Source: Drosophila persimilis
Lineage: Eukaryota > Arthropoda > Insecta > Diptera > Drosophilidae
Assembly: GCF_003286085.1 (NCBI RefSeq)
Contig: NW_020825342.1
Span: 1 to 64,000 of the forward strand
Direction: 5' to 3'
DNA: 64,000 bases
How positions within the stretch are numbered: the stretch's first letter is position 1; each line of letters begins with the position of its first letter. Positions 41,975-53,006 of the stretch are shown here, piece by piece. The notes beneath the pieces were generated by a model. That model searched no databases, was not told the DNA's origin, and saw only the letters and a list, made by a program, of their open reading frames with translations. The position numbers and the translations under genes were made by a program.

Positions 41975-44614
41975 AAAATCCAGCGGTTCACACAATCAAC
42001 CTCAATCTCAATATATTCGAGGCATTCCTCAATTCTAAAACAGGAAAACAACTTACATTCCTTATAGATACAGGTGCCAATATATCACTATTAAAAGAAA
42101 ATTCAGATGTCTTTAACGACATTCAAAAAAAAAACGAGGGGGAACGTTGTGAGTTGCTGCGGACACCGCAACTCTAAGGTTATACCCGATACTAAGTCAG
42201 TATGGCTCTCCTCCGGCAGACGCCGCTAATATTTAACGACACGTTTATTTAACGTGCGAGAGAGACAGAAAATCAGTCTGAGCGTGACGTCGGGCGCTGC
42301 GTAGCCACTGCAAATTGATTTGTTCCTTTTGGCTAAAAAAATGGTCTGATCTGATCCAGATTCAGCAATCTAATAGATATGGTCATTATCTATGATTCTG
42401 CGTTTTTAGTTTTCTCAAATCTGCAATATTGTGGATGCAACAGATTTTCGTCCTTTGTGGGGGCGGATGGGGGTGGGGCGAAATTCTGAGATATACGTTT
42501 TATAGTGACATCTTAAAGGAGTGTGTGCACCAAATTTGGTTACTCTAGCCTTAATAGTCTCTGAGATTTGTGGTTGCCTCAGATTTTCGTCCTTTGCGGG
42601 GGCGGAAGGGGGTGTGGCGAAATTTGGACAGGAAACGGTCAAGGTCCGATATCACAGGAGTGTGGATACCAAATTTGGTTGCTCTGGCTTTTATAGGTTC
42701 TGAGATCCTTGAACTCATATTTTGCAATTGGCAAAACCGACCATGAAACCTGTGTGTTAGAGTGAGACAGAGCGAGAAAGAGTGAAATTGTTTTCGTGAT
42801 TCTGGCTGTATTAATTATACGATCTGGTTCAGATTTTGCACTCTAGAAGATATAGTCATCTACTACGATTCTGCGTTTTTAGTTTTCTCGTATCGTCGAA
42901 ATTGTGGATGCCACAGATTTTCGCCCTTTGTGGGGGCGGAAGTGGGCGGGGCAAAGTTTTGAAATATTTTTGGAGCAGTGACATATCACAGAAGTCTGGA
43001 TCCAAAACATCGTTGCTCTAGCTCTTATAGTCTTTGAGCATTAGGCGCTGAAGGGGACGGACAGACGGACAGACGGACGGACGGACAGACAGACAGGGCT
43101 CAATCGACTCGGCTATTGATGCTGATCAAGAATATATATACTTTATAGGGTCGGAAACGATTCCTTCTGGACGTTACACACCTCCACTTTTACCACAAAT
43201 CTAATATACCCCAATACTCATTTTGAGTATCGGGTATAATAAAATAGATATTCAAGGAATAGGGGAAGGTATAATAACATCCCAAGGCCTTGCCCTAATA
43301 GAGCTACAGACAGATAAGTACATAATTCCACACAATTTCCATTTAGTTAATCAGAATTTTGCAATTCCGTGTGATGGAATAATAGGCATTGATTTCATAA
43401 AAGAATTAAACTGCCTAATAGACTTAAAACCTGCAGAGGATTGGTTAATAATACGACCAAATAATATAAAAATTAAAATGTATGTTCCAATAACATACAG
43501 TTCTGGTAACAATACAATTCTCCTACCAGCAAGATCACAAGTTGTCAGAAAAATAGAATTAACGTCCGATATAGAAACCATATTACTCCCAAACCAGGAA
43601 ATTCAACCTGGTATTTATATAGCAAATACAATAACTTCAAAAAATAATACATTTGTCCGATTGCTGAATACAACCAGTACCAACCAATTAGTACATATAA
43701 ATAACATACAATATGAATCACTTTCGAATTACAAGGTAATTCAAACAACTCAAAAAATCCGAGAAAAAACTGTCATAGCTGAATTATGCAAACATTTCCC
43801 AGTACAATTCAAGAAGCAATTAACTAAACTATGCACCAATTTTAGTGACGTATTCGGGCTTGAAACCGAATCAATCACAACAAATAATTTTTATAAACAG
43901 AAATTGAGATTGAGGGATATATATATAAAGAACTATCGAAGCCCGCATAGCCAAGTTGACGAAATTAAAAAACAAGTAGGAAAATTAATCAACGACAATA
44001 TTGTCGAACCATCCGTATCAGAATACAACAGCCCACTTCTACTTGTCCTAAAGAAAGCTCTTCCGGGTTCAGAACCAAAGAAATAACGATTAGTAGTTGA
44101 CTATCGTCAAATAAACAAAAAACTCCTGGCCGACAAATTTCCACTACCTAGAATTGATGACATTTTGGATCAACTAGGTAGAGCAAAGTATTTCTCATGC
44201 CTTGACTTAATGTCAGGTTTTCATCAAATCGAACTAGAAGAAAGTTCGCGAAATATAACGTCTTTTTCAACGAGCAATGGCTGGCATTCTCTGGACTTGA
44301 AGCTTCGCAAGCCTTCCTGTATATGGACGATCTAATAGTCATGGGTTGTTCCGAAAAACATATGCTTAAAAACTTAACAGATATTTTTGAGATATGTAGG
44401 AAACACAACCTAAAATTACATACACAAAAATGTTCATTTTTTATGCATGAAGTGACCTTTCTTGGTCATAAATGCATAGATAAAGGAATCTTGCCAGATG
44501 ACAAGAAATATGACGTCATCAAAAACTATCCAGTCCCACATGATGCGGACAGCGCTAGACGATTTATTGCATTTTGCAATTATTATAGACGTAAAGACGT
44601 ATAGATTATGTAAA
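41975..44614 (+). pseudogene. pol: 412/mdg1-like Pol, protease and RT, broken
   Basis: The protease start (FLIDTGANISLLK, about 42060) is split by the DINE-1 at 42134-43238. The frame resumes at 43239 with the CDGIIGIDFIKEL block and a long linker. RT begins near 43940; a TAA lies in frame at 44084. The palm segment then shows SCLDLMSGFHQIEL. About 25 residues with a frame change are missing near 44280, after which the frame runs through AFLYMDDLIVMGCSE and EVTFLGHKC. The region before 44614 is also shortened. The FCNYYRR and GILPDDKKYDVI blocks resemble 412 Pol. RNase H and integrase follow at 53007. Confidence 0.85.
42134..43238 (-). mobile_element. DINE-1-like element, full length (1105 bp), inside the 412-like Pol
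   Basis: It has exact reversed termini, ACGAGGGGG at the left and CGGGTATA at the right. It belongs to the GTTTCATGG/GAGTTC subfamily and is the same length as the copy in gypsy gag. An A-run precedes it on the left. Confidence 0.92.
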
Positions 44615-44618
44615 AAGA
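44615..44618. other. Target duplication, left copy (AAGA)
   Basis: AAGA precedes the LTR start TGTGACGCCC and is repeated at 53007-53010 after the LTR end. With one copy removed the 412-like coding flanks agree. Confidence 0.88.
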
Positions 44619-46428
44619 TGTGACGCCCAGCGCCAGGAAAACCAAGCGCCGGCGCCACAAACACCAAACCAACCTCAATAGAATCACCAAGACAAGCCAT
44701 GAAGATTAGAAAATAAGTATTAGTAGGATAAGTAGAACATAAGCGACAATACATGAAGACCTGCCACAGAATAAAAGAAATATAAATAAACAAACAATAC
44801 AAACAAACAAACCACAGCTGAGCCCCACCAATGGGCCCGTAGCACAGCCAGCCACGGGCACACCCCCAGCTGACCGGACCAAGTGTGGCCATAACCCACG
44901 CGCCAACGGGCACACTATCAGCCGGCCCGTGCAAACGCGTTAGGGCCCCGCAGCACAACGCGCTAGGGACAGACCGTAAGATCAGCCGCGTTTTGGGAAT
45001 AAAAGGAGCTCCGCCAGAGCGATCAGCATCAGTTCGGCTCCAGCCAGTGGAGAGGTAAGCATCAGCAGCAGCCACCAGCAGACCCAGCGATCCTCCCATC
45101 CTCCTCGGAGTGCATTAAACCTCCGCCTCCCTTCTTCTCCTCGGAGCGCATTCACCCTCCGCAACATTTACTTCTCCTCGGAGCGCATTAACCCTCCGCA
45201 ACATTTCTTCTCCTCGGAGCGCATTAACCCTCCGCAACATTAATTGTCCTCGGAGCGCATTCACCCTCCGCAACATTTACTTCTCCTCGGAGCGCATTAA
45301 CCCTCCGCAACATTAATTCTCCTCGGAGCGCATTCACCCTCCGCAACATTTACTTCTCCTCGGAGCGCATTAACCCTCCGCAACATATCTTCTCCTCGGA
45401 GCGCATTAACCCTCCGCAACATTAATTCTCCTCGGAGCGCATTCACCCTCCGCAACAGTAATTCTCCTCGGAGCGCATTAACCCTCCGCAACATTAATTC
45501 TCCTCGGAGCGCATTCACCCTCCGCAACATTTACTTCTCCTCGGAGCGCATTACCCCTCCGCAACATTAATTCTCCTCGGAGCGCATTCACCCTCCGCAA
45601 CATTTCTTCTCCTCGGAGCGCATTCACCCTCCGCAACATTTACTTCTCCTCGGAGCGCATTAACCCTCCGCAACATTAATTCTCCTCGGAGCGCATTCAC
45701 TCTCCGCAACATTTCTTCTCCTCGGAGCGCATTCACCCTCCGCAACATTTACTTCTCCTCGGAGCGCATTAACCCTCCGCAACATTAATTCTCCTCGGAG
45801 CGCATTCACCCTCCGCAACATTTACTTCTTCTCGGAGCGCATTAACCCTCCGCAACAGAAATTCTCCTCGGAGCGCATTAACCCTCCGCAACATTAATTC
45901 TCCTCGGAGCGCATTCACCCTCCGCAACATTTACTTCTCCTCGGAGCGCATTAACCCTCCGCAACATTTAATTCGCCTCGGAGCGCATTCGTCCTCCGCA
46001 ACATTACCCCCCCCTCGGAGCGCATTAACCCTCCGCAACCTTTAATTCTTCTCGGAGCGCATTAACCCTCCTCCACAGAATCACTCCTCGGAGCGCAGTA
46101 ACCCTCCGCAACACCCTTCCCCGCGAAGCACAGACGACCTCCGTCGATCCGGCCAGACGACTCCCCGGCCCCGCACGCAACCATCCGCCACGTGCGGCCC
46201 AACCGAAGGACGACCCCGAAGGACGAGCCCGCCGCAAAAAACACCCGCGCAACTACTAAACTTTGTACCATTAAGCACAATAAATCTAACTCTATCTCTT
46301 TTATTACCGATCCCAGCCTGCCTTATTCTTGAACCACGAGACTCTCTTTCAGCTACCACACCCAGAGATCAAACAAATTTCTGTGGAACCCGGCGCGACG
46401 AGCATACCCCGGCCGAAGCGTCGTCACA
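44619..46428 (+). repeat. 5' LTR (1810 bp) with internal minisatellite
   Basis: It is bounded by TGTGAC and TCACA. Apart from the minisatellite it matches 51298-53006 closely. AATAAA is seen near 46277. Confidence 0.93.
45100..46110. repeat. 36-37 bp minisatellite in the 5' LTR (about 28 units)
   Basis: Each unit is a variant of TTCTCCTCGGAGCGCATT followed by AACCCTCCGCAACATT. Two main forms (TTAACCC and TTCACCC) alternate. Minus-strand open frames across it are a side effect of the repeat length. Confidence 0.95.
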
Positions 46429-46480
46429 GTGGCGCCCGAGCAGGTTGTGGTAGCATAAGAAACATAATCTCAAAGTCAAG
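46429..46480 (+). promoter_or_regulatory. Primer binding site region
   Basis: GTGGCGCCCGAGCAGG follows the LTR. This resembles a tRNA-Lys-type site, close to that reported for Osvaldo-like elements. Gag starts 50 bp on. Confidence 0.7.
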
Positions 46481-47593
46481 ATGGCAAAACAATGGATAAA
46501 CCAAGCAACGAAACTGGAGTTGCAAAACTATTGCGAAGAATTCGGATTGGAGAAACTGGAGGGACTAGAAACCCAAAAGAAACAACTACTACAATTTTCA
46601 GAGAGAACAGACCTCCCAATACATATGCGAGAGAGGCTAGAACAACTAGCAAATACCCAAACACGAGGAAAAAGCCCGAGAACCAAGAGCCCAAGGCAAC
46701 AGTCACCAAAAGGAGGACCACAAAAACCAACAATGGAAGAGAGCCAAGGGGAGACCAGGACAGGCAGGAAGAAATCCCTATTTCCAAAACAAATAAAGAA
46801 AGGATCGCCAGAATCAGTAGCGATAATAGAAAAAATACGCAAGTGGGACCTGATCTTTACAGGAAAAGGAGGGCTGCTAGAATTCCTGAGCAGGATGGAG
46901 GAATTAGCAGAAACCTACGGGGTAGAACCGGACCACCTCGTATTCGCAATGCCGATAATCCTGGAAGAAAGCGCACTAGACTGGTGGCACACAAAACCAG
47001 CGCCAATCACATCATGGGAGGATGCAAAGGTCGGACTAAAAGAGAACTTCATATCCCCCAGATACCAAGAGGAGCTGGCAAAACAAGTGGCAGAGCGAAA
47101 ACAAGAGGAAACAGAACCAGTTCGAGACTATATCCAAGAAATAAGGAAGTTAATGAGGTTCGGAACCTACACAGAGCAGGAAAAACTGGAAATAATATAC
47201 CAGAACTGCCGGCTGCCGCTTAAATTATACGTGAAGAGGAGAGAATTCCAAACGCTGTCAGAATTCATGATCATCACAGAGGAATTCGAAAAAATTGAGA
47301 CAGATGCCGGACTCTCAAAAATTACAGGGCGCCAATGGAACTATCCACAAAACGACCAGCCAGCTTGGCAAAGGGCCCAATACCGACAAAGGAAATGCCA
47401 AAGATGTGGCAACTATGGGCACGAGGCCCGAACATGCAACAGGGAACCCGTACTGTACTGCTGGACCTGCAACAAACAAGGAGTACGCACAATAGACTGC
47501 TGCAGAAAACAAACGGAAAACACACAGGGCGCAGGAACAACCCGCGAACCTCCTGTGGCCCAAAACCAGCGGAGCGGGACAACACACAACTAA
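46481..47593 (+). CDS. gag: Gag of the long-LTR element
   Basis: A 370-residue intact Gag. The N-terminal part (residues 1-110) is basic and Lys/Gln-rich. The capsid domain spans about residues 120-260 (FTGKGGLLEFLSRMEELAE, SALDWWHTKPA, NFISPRYQEELAKQ). Two zinc knuckles follow near residues 305-345: CQRCGNYGHEARTC (regular) and CWTCNKQGVRTIDC (irregular, no His at the normal place). Pol opens in the -1 frame within the Gag end, giving a long overlap. Confidence 0.88.
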   Translation: MAKQWINQATKLELQNYCEEFGLEKLEGLETQKKQLLQFSERTDLPIHMRERLEQLANTQTRGKSPRTKSPRQQSPKGGPQKPTMEESQGETRTGRKKSLFPKQIKKGSPESVAIIEKIRKWDLIFTGKGGLLEFLSRMEELAETYGVEPDHLVFAMPIILEESALDWWHTKPAPITSWEDAKVGLKENFISPRYQEELAKQVAERKQEETEPVRDYIQEIRKLMRFGTYTEQEKLEIIYQNCRLPLKLYVKRREFQTLSEFMIITEEFEKIETDAGLSKITGRQWNYPQNDQPAWQRAQYRQRKCQRCGNYGHEARTCNREPVLYCWTCNKQGVRTIDCCRKQTENTQGAGTTREPPVAQNQRSGTTHN

Positions 47594-49260
47594 TATTTAA
47601 CAAGAACCAGCTTTTAGGACGGGCCAGGATCGGATCACAACTGATGGATGTAATCATCGATACAGGGGCAACAAGATGCATGATAAACGAAAAGACGGCC
47701 GAAAAACTAAAAGAGGATGGTATCGAAGGAGTGGAAAACAGATTAATCCGGCTAGCGGATGGAAGCACTCGGAGAACAACACGGAGAATCCAACTAACGG
47801 TAGAACTAGGGGGAAAAGAGACCAACCAATCATTCCTAATCATGACAGGGGTCCCAGATACCCCCATACTAGGAATGGAATTTTTAAAGGATGCAGGCAC
47901 ATCAATAACGTGTGGAGAAGCCACGGTAAACTTCAACGGGGAACCAAACCCAAACAGAAAGGAGGAAAACGCAAGAAACTCAGTAACAGAACCGACGGAC
48001 GAAGAAATCGAAAAATGGATTAAAACAGAGGTACAAAAATCCAACACGCTGGAAGGGGTGAGCAATGTTACGAAACATCGGATATTCCTGAAAGATGACA
48101 GACCAGTCAAACAGAGGTATTACCCAAGAAACCCAGCACAAATGGAAATCATCAACAAAGAGATCAACGAGCTCATAAAGCAAGATCTAATAGAACCATC
48201 ACACAGCCCATACAGCTCGCCGATTGTTCTCATAAAAAAGAAAACCGGAGATTGGAGGGTCTGCGTGGATTACCGACTGTTAAACGAAAAAACAGAGAAG
48301 GACGCATACCCACTACCACGGATGGACTTTATTCTAAATCAGCTTAAAGAGGCTAAATACATTAGCACGCTCGACTTAAAGTCAGGGTATTGGCAAATCC
48401 CAATGGAAAAACAGAGCCGACCCTACACAGCCTTTACAGCTCCAGGGCGAGGATTGTACCAATGGAAGGTCATGCCATTCGGACTCGCAACAGCACCGGC
48501 TACGTTCCAAAGAGCCCTAGACTCGGTAATCGGACCGGACATGGAACCATTCGCTTTCGCATACCTAGACGACATAATCGTAATTGGGCGGACGAAAGTG
48601 GAACACATGCAAAAACTAAAAACGGTATTCGAACGGCTACGGACAGCAAACCTACGCATTAACGCAGCAAAATGTCATTTCTTTCAAAAGAAACTGAAAT
48701 ACCTAGGACACATGGTAAGCGAGGAAGGAATTCACACAGACCCAGATAAAGTAGCGGCCATTAAAGAACTCACCGCACCAACTACACTGAAACAACTGCA
48801 TAGTTTTTTGGGCCTGGCGTCTTGGTACCGCAGATTCGTACCAGCGTACACCGAACGGGCAAAAGCACTACAAGACCTTCTCAAAAAGGGGCAAAAATTT
48901 GAGTGGGGCGAAGCACAGGAGAACAGCTTCCAAGACCTAAAGCTGTGTCTAACGAAAGCGCCAATATTAGCATGCCCGGACTTCAGGAAAACATTCATAC
49001 TGCAAACAGACGCAAGCGACTGCGGCCTAGGAGCAGTGTTGACCCAGGAAGATGCAGACGGAGAACATGTAATTTCCTACGCAAGCCGCAAGCTCAAAAG
49101 CGAGGAAACGAATTACTCCGCAACAGAAAAAGAATGCCTAGCCATCTACTGGGGGATACACAAGATGAGGATGTACCTAGAAGGCTACCAATTTATCGTA
49201 GTTACGGATCACCTAGCCCTCAAATGGTTAAATTCCATCGAAAGCCCATCCGGACGAGTA
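47335..49260 (+). pseudogene. pol: Pol, protease-RT-RNase H part
   Basis: The frame is -1 relative to Gag. Protease has VIIDTGATRCMIN near 47650. RT has STLDLKSGYWQIPM, MPFGLATAPATF and AYLDDIIVI near 48560, and the FLGLASWYRRF tether. RNase H has QTDASDCGLGAVLT near 49003 and VVTDHLALKWLNS near 49199. A one-base change near 49260 shifts the frame (the nominal frame runs to 49488) before the end of RNase H. The true start is set by frameshift and is approximate. Confidence 0.88.
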
Positions 49261-50137
49261 GGGACTGCAACCGTTCTCATTCGAAATACGATATCGGAAA
49301 GGCAAGCTGAACGCAGTGGCGGACGGACTCTCCCGCTTACCACGCGAAGAAACCCGAATAGCAGAAATCGTAGAATGCGCTTGGTATCAAAACAAATAGA
49401 ACCAAGTAGAGATGACACCAGAAGAAGCTACGGATTATGCCATAAAACACGGCCGATTATACCGACACAAACCAAGCCAAGACGATGAAGACGACCAACC
49501 CTGGAAACTGTGCGTTCCAAAACAAGAGCGACAGAGGGTACTAACCGAAAACCACACAAACCCAACCGCCGGACATCTCGGGATCAGACGCACGAAAATC
49601 CGAATAAGGCTGCGATATTTTTGGCCAGGGCTAAGCAGAGACGTAACACGATTCGTCCGAACATGCGAAAGCTGCCAAAAATTTAAGGTATCGCAACAGG
49701 CAGCGGCTGGCAAAATGCTCACCAAAATCGCAAACGCACCATGGGAAACAATATGCGTCGATTTCGTGGGACCACTGCCAAGATCGCCGCGCGGCAACAC
49801 CGCACTAATCGTATTTATCGATAAATTTTCGAAATGGGTGGAGGTCACACCGGCAAGAAGCGCAACGGCGGACGCATTCCTAAAGGCGTTCAGAGAAAAA
49901 ATACTGGCGAGGGGAGGTGCACCAAAGCGAGTGATCTCAGACAACGGCGTACAATTTACAAGCAGAAAGACGAAACAGGTAATGAAAACGTGGGGCATCA
50001 CCCAACAATTCACGGCACCATACACACCACAAGAAAACCCAACCGAACGAGCGAACCGAACACTAAAGACAATTCGCGGGAGGGAAACACAACAAATGGG
50101 ACGAACAACTACCCGAACTAACCCTAGCGATAAATAG
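49261..50137 (+). pseudogene. pol: Pol, integrase part, interrupted
   Basis: After the frame change the reading resumes with RKGKLNAVADGLSRL, then has an in-frame TAG at 49397-49399. From 49412 the integrase follows: zinc part with HTNPTAGHLG and CESCQKF (about 49552-49680), catalytic region with VDFVGPLP (D near 49758), ISDNGVQF (D near 49938) and PTERANR (E near 50047). A one-base change near 50076 ends the frame. All three acidic catalytic residues are visible, but the gene is broken. Confidence 0.86.
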
Positions 50138-50888
50138 CAGCAAGTCTGAATCAACAGGGTTTAGCCCGGCATACCTGATATTCGGGAGAGAACTTAGACT
50201 ACCGGGCAACCTATTTGACGAGGTAACACTAGGGTCAGGGTTCAACAATCAAACAAACCAAGAAAGCACCGACAAACGGAAACAAACAGAAACAATGGCC
50301 AGGAAAAACATGGAAGAAGCAGCAGCAAAACAAGCAAGACATTACAATTTGCGAAAGCGAGCATGGAAACCAAAAAAAGGGGACTTAGTATGGGTACGAA
50401 CGCACCCACTATCGAAAAAGATCGACAAGACAACAGCGAAACTAGAACCGAAATACACCGGCCCGTGTAAGGTACTCGAACAAACCTCCCCAGTGATCAT
50501 AACCTTACAAGATACGACGACGAACAAAAGACTAAGGGCACACGTCTCACAACTAAAACCTGCAAAAATAGAGGAAGCAAATACAATAACGATGCCCTCT
50601 CTCTACCTTTTCAGACAAATGGAAAATAAAGAAGAGAAATTCAACATGTCGGTCCGAAAATTCAAAGAGAGGATGGCACGGGCCAGCCACAAGAACCGAG
50701 CGACAAAACTACTACCGGACGCCCTCCCGCCCAGCTCACGAATGAAAGTATCGGGGACAAAGGTGTCAGCGCCCAGGAAAGCAGAAACGAACATAACAAT
50801 GGAAACCACGGCAGGACAACGCAAGACCCAAGGAGAACAAACAGCGACGCACAAGGAAGTAATACCAACAAAAAAGAGGATCAGCTAG
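50138..50888 (+). pseudogene. pol: Pol, integrase C-terminal part
   Basis: The frame continues with LAINSSKSESTGFSPAYLIF and FGRELRLPGN, then the integrase C-terminal domain (RKPKKGDLVWVR-like region near 50375; GPCKVLEQTSPVIITL). An open frame with ATG starts at 50295. It ends with a TAG at 50886-50888. Confidence 0.82.
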
Positions 50889-51297
50889 GCAAACCAAGCC
50901 AAACTACAGGAACAAACGGCACGAGAAACCAGCGAACAACAAGGCCCGAAACTTTCCTGGGCCAAACAAATGGAAGACGAAGAGTCCGACCGGGACGTGC
51001 TGGACCTAAACCCTGAGCGGCCAACACCAGAACCGGAAACCCGGAGGCCCATCCATAGAGGCACCATCCCGGGCGAATGGAATGTCCCAGAAAAATTTGA
51101 ACTAGCGACAACGGCGATCGAACTAGTCAAAGCCAAACTCCTCGACCGCCCAAAACACACTCAACGACGATTCAAAATGTGGAACGAGAAACAAGAGGCG
51201 TGTTGGGTGAAGATCGGCCGAGCTGGAGATGTCCGCATAAGCGCATGGTTCCCAACAAAGTCAGGCGGTAACGCTCCACTGGGAAAGGAGGGGGGAG
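50889..51297 (+). other. C-terminal extension reading frame and purine tract
   Basis: Beyond the TAG at 50886 the same frame stays open to 51302, with an ATG at 50970. It encodes a charged 110-residue stretch (VLDLNPERPTPEPETRRP, ELATTAIELVKAKLL, KMWNEKQEACWVKIGRAG). I recognise no domain. It may be a Pol tail cut by a stop or a separate small 3' gene in the place where Env would be. A purine tract (GGGAAAGGAGGGGGGA) precedes the LTR at 51298. Confidence 0.6.
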
Positions 51298-53006
51298 TGT
51301 GACGCCCAGCGCCAGGAAAACCAAGCGCCGGCGCCACAAACACCAAACCAACCTCAATAGAATCACCAAGACAAGCCATGAAGATTAGAAAATAAGTATT
51401 AGTAGGATAAGTAGAACATAAGCGACAATACATGAAGACCTGCCACATAATAAAAGAAATATAAATAAACAAACAATACAAACAAACAAACCACAGCTGA
51501 GCCCCACAAATGGGCCCGTAGCACAGCCAGCCACGGGCACACCCCCAGCTGACCGGACCAAGTGTGGCCATAACCCACGCGCCAACGGGCACACTATCAG
51601 CCGGCCCGTGCAAACGCGTTAGGGCCCCGCAGCACAACGCGCTAGGGACAGACCGTAAGATCAGCCGCGTTTTGGGAATAAAAGGAGCTCCGCCAGAGCG
51701 ATCAGCATCAGTTCGGCTCCGGCCAGTGGAGAGGTAAGCATCAGCAGCAGCCACCAGCAGACCCAGCGATCCTCCCATCCTCCTCGGAGTGCATTAAACC
51801 TCCGCCTCTCTTCTTCTCCTCGGAGCGAATTCACCCTCCGCAACATTTACTTCTCCTCGGAGCGCATTAACCCTCCGCAACATTTCTTCTCCTCGGAGCG
51901 CATTAACCCTCCGCAACATTAATTCTCCTCGGAGCGCATTCACCCTCCGCAACATTTACTTCTCCTCGGAGCGCATTAACCCTCCGCAACATTAATTCTC
52001 CTCGGAGCGCATTCACCCTCCGCAACATTTACTTCTCCTCGGAGCGCATTACCCCTCCGCAACATTAATTCTCCTCGGAGCGCATTAACCCTCCGCAACA
52101 TTTCTTCTCCTCGGAGCGCATTCACCCTCCGCAACATTTACTTCTCCTCGGAGCGCATTAACCCTCCGCAACATTAATTCTCCTCGGAGCGCATTCACTC
52201 TCCGCAACATTTCTTCTCCTCGGAGCGCATTCACCCTCCGCAACATTTACTTCTCCTCGGAGCGCATTAACCCTCCGCAACATTAATTCTCCTCGGAGCG
52301 CATTCACCCTCCGCAACATTTACTTCTCCTCGGAGCGCATTAACCCTCCGCAACATATCTTCTCCTCGGAGCGCATTAACCCTCCGCAACATTAATTCTC
52401 CTCGGAGCGCATTCACCCTCCGCAACAGTAATTCTCCTCGGAGCGCATTAACCCTCCGCAACATTAATTCTCCTCGGAGCGCATTCACCCTCCGCAACAT
52501 TTACTTCTCCTCGGAGCGCATTAACCCTCCGCAACATTTAATTCGCCTCGGAGCGCATTCGTCCTCCGCAACATTACCCCCCCCCCCCCCCCTCGGAGCG
52601 CATTAACCCTCCGCAACCTTTAATTCTTCTCGGAGCGCATTAACCCTCCTCCACAGAATCACTCCTCGGAGCGCAGTAACCCTCCGCAACACCCTTCCCC
52701 GCGAAGCACAGACGACCTCCGTCGATCCGGCCAGACGACTCCCCGGCCCCGCACGCAACCATCCGCCACGTGCGGCCCAACCGAAGGACGACCCCGAAGG
52801 ACGAGCCCGCCGCAAAAAACACCCGCGCAACTACTAAACTTTGTACCATTAAGCACAATAAATCTAACTCTATCTCTTTTATTACCGATCCCAGCCTGCC
52901 TTATTCTTGAACCACGAGACTCTCTTTCAGCTACCACACCCAGAGATCAAACAAATTTCTGTGGAACCCGGCGCGACGAGCATACCCCGGCCGAAGCGTC
53001 GTCACA
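51298..53006 (+). repeat. 3' LTR (1709 bp) with internal minisatellite
   Basis: The pair of 44619-46428. Outside the repeat it differs by a few bases. It has a C-run near 52576-52591 much longer than in the 5' LTR. Confidence 0.93.
51779..52690. repeat. 36-37 bp minisatellite in the 3' LTR (about 25 units)
   Basis: It has the same units as 45100-46110 but about three fewer, which accounts for the LTR length difference (101 bp) once the longer C-run is allowed for. The order of variant units differs in the middle. Confidence 0.93.

Larger units (their letters stand above)
44619..53006 (+). mobile_element. Long-LTR gypsy-type retrotransposon, complete structure
   Basis: An 8.4-kb element inserted in the 412-like Pol. 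LTRs are 1810 and 1709 bp, starting TGTGACGCCC and ending CGTCGTCACA. Internal order: primer site, Gag, protease-RT-RNase H, integrase, a C-terminal extension, purine tract. No Env is seen. Two 1-nt frameshifts and two stops break Pol. LTR length and primer site recall Osvaldo or Ulysses; this is inference. Confidence 0.92.

Noticed and set aside
45297-45748. Minus-strand open frames encoding repeated LRRVNALRGE units
   Set aside because: The open frames follow from the 36-bp minisatellite in the LTR having a length divisible by three; no start context, family or independent support.
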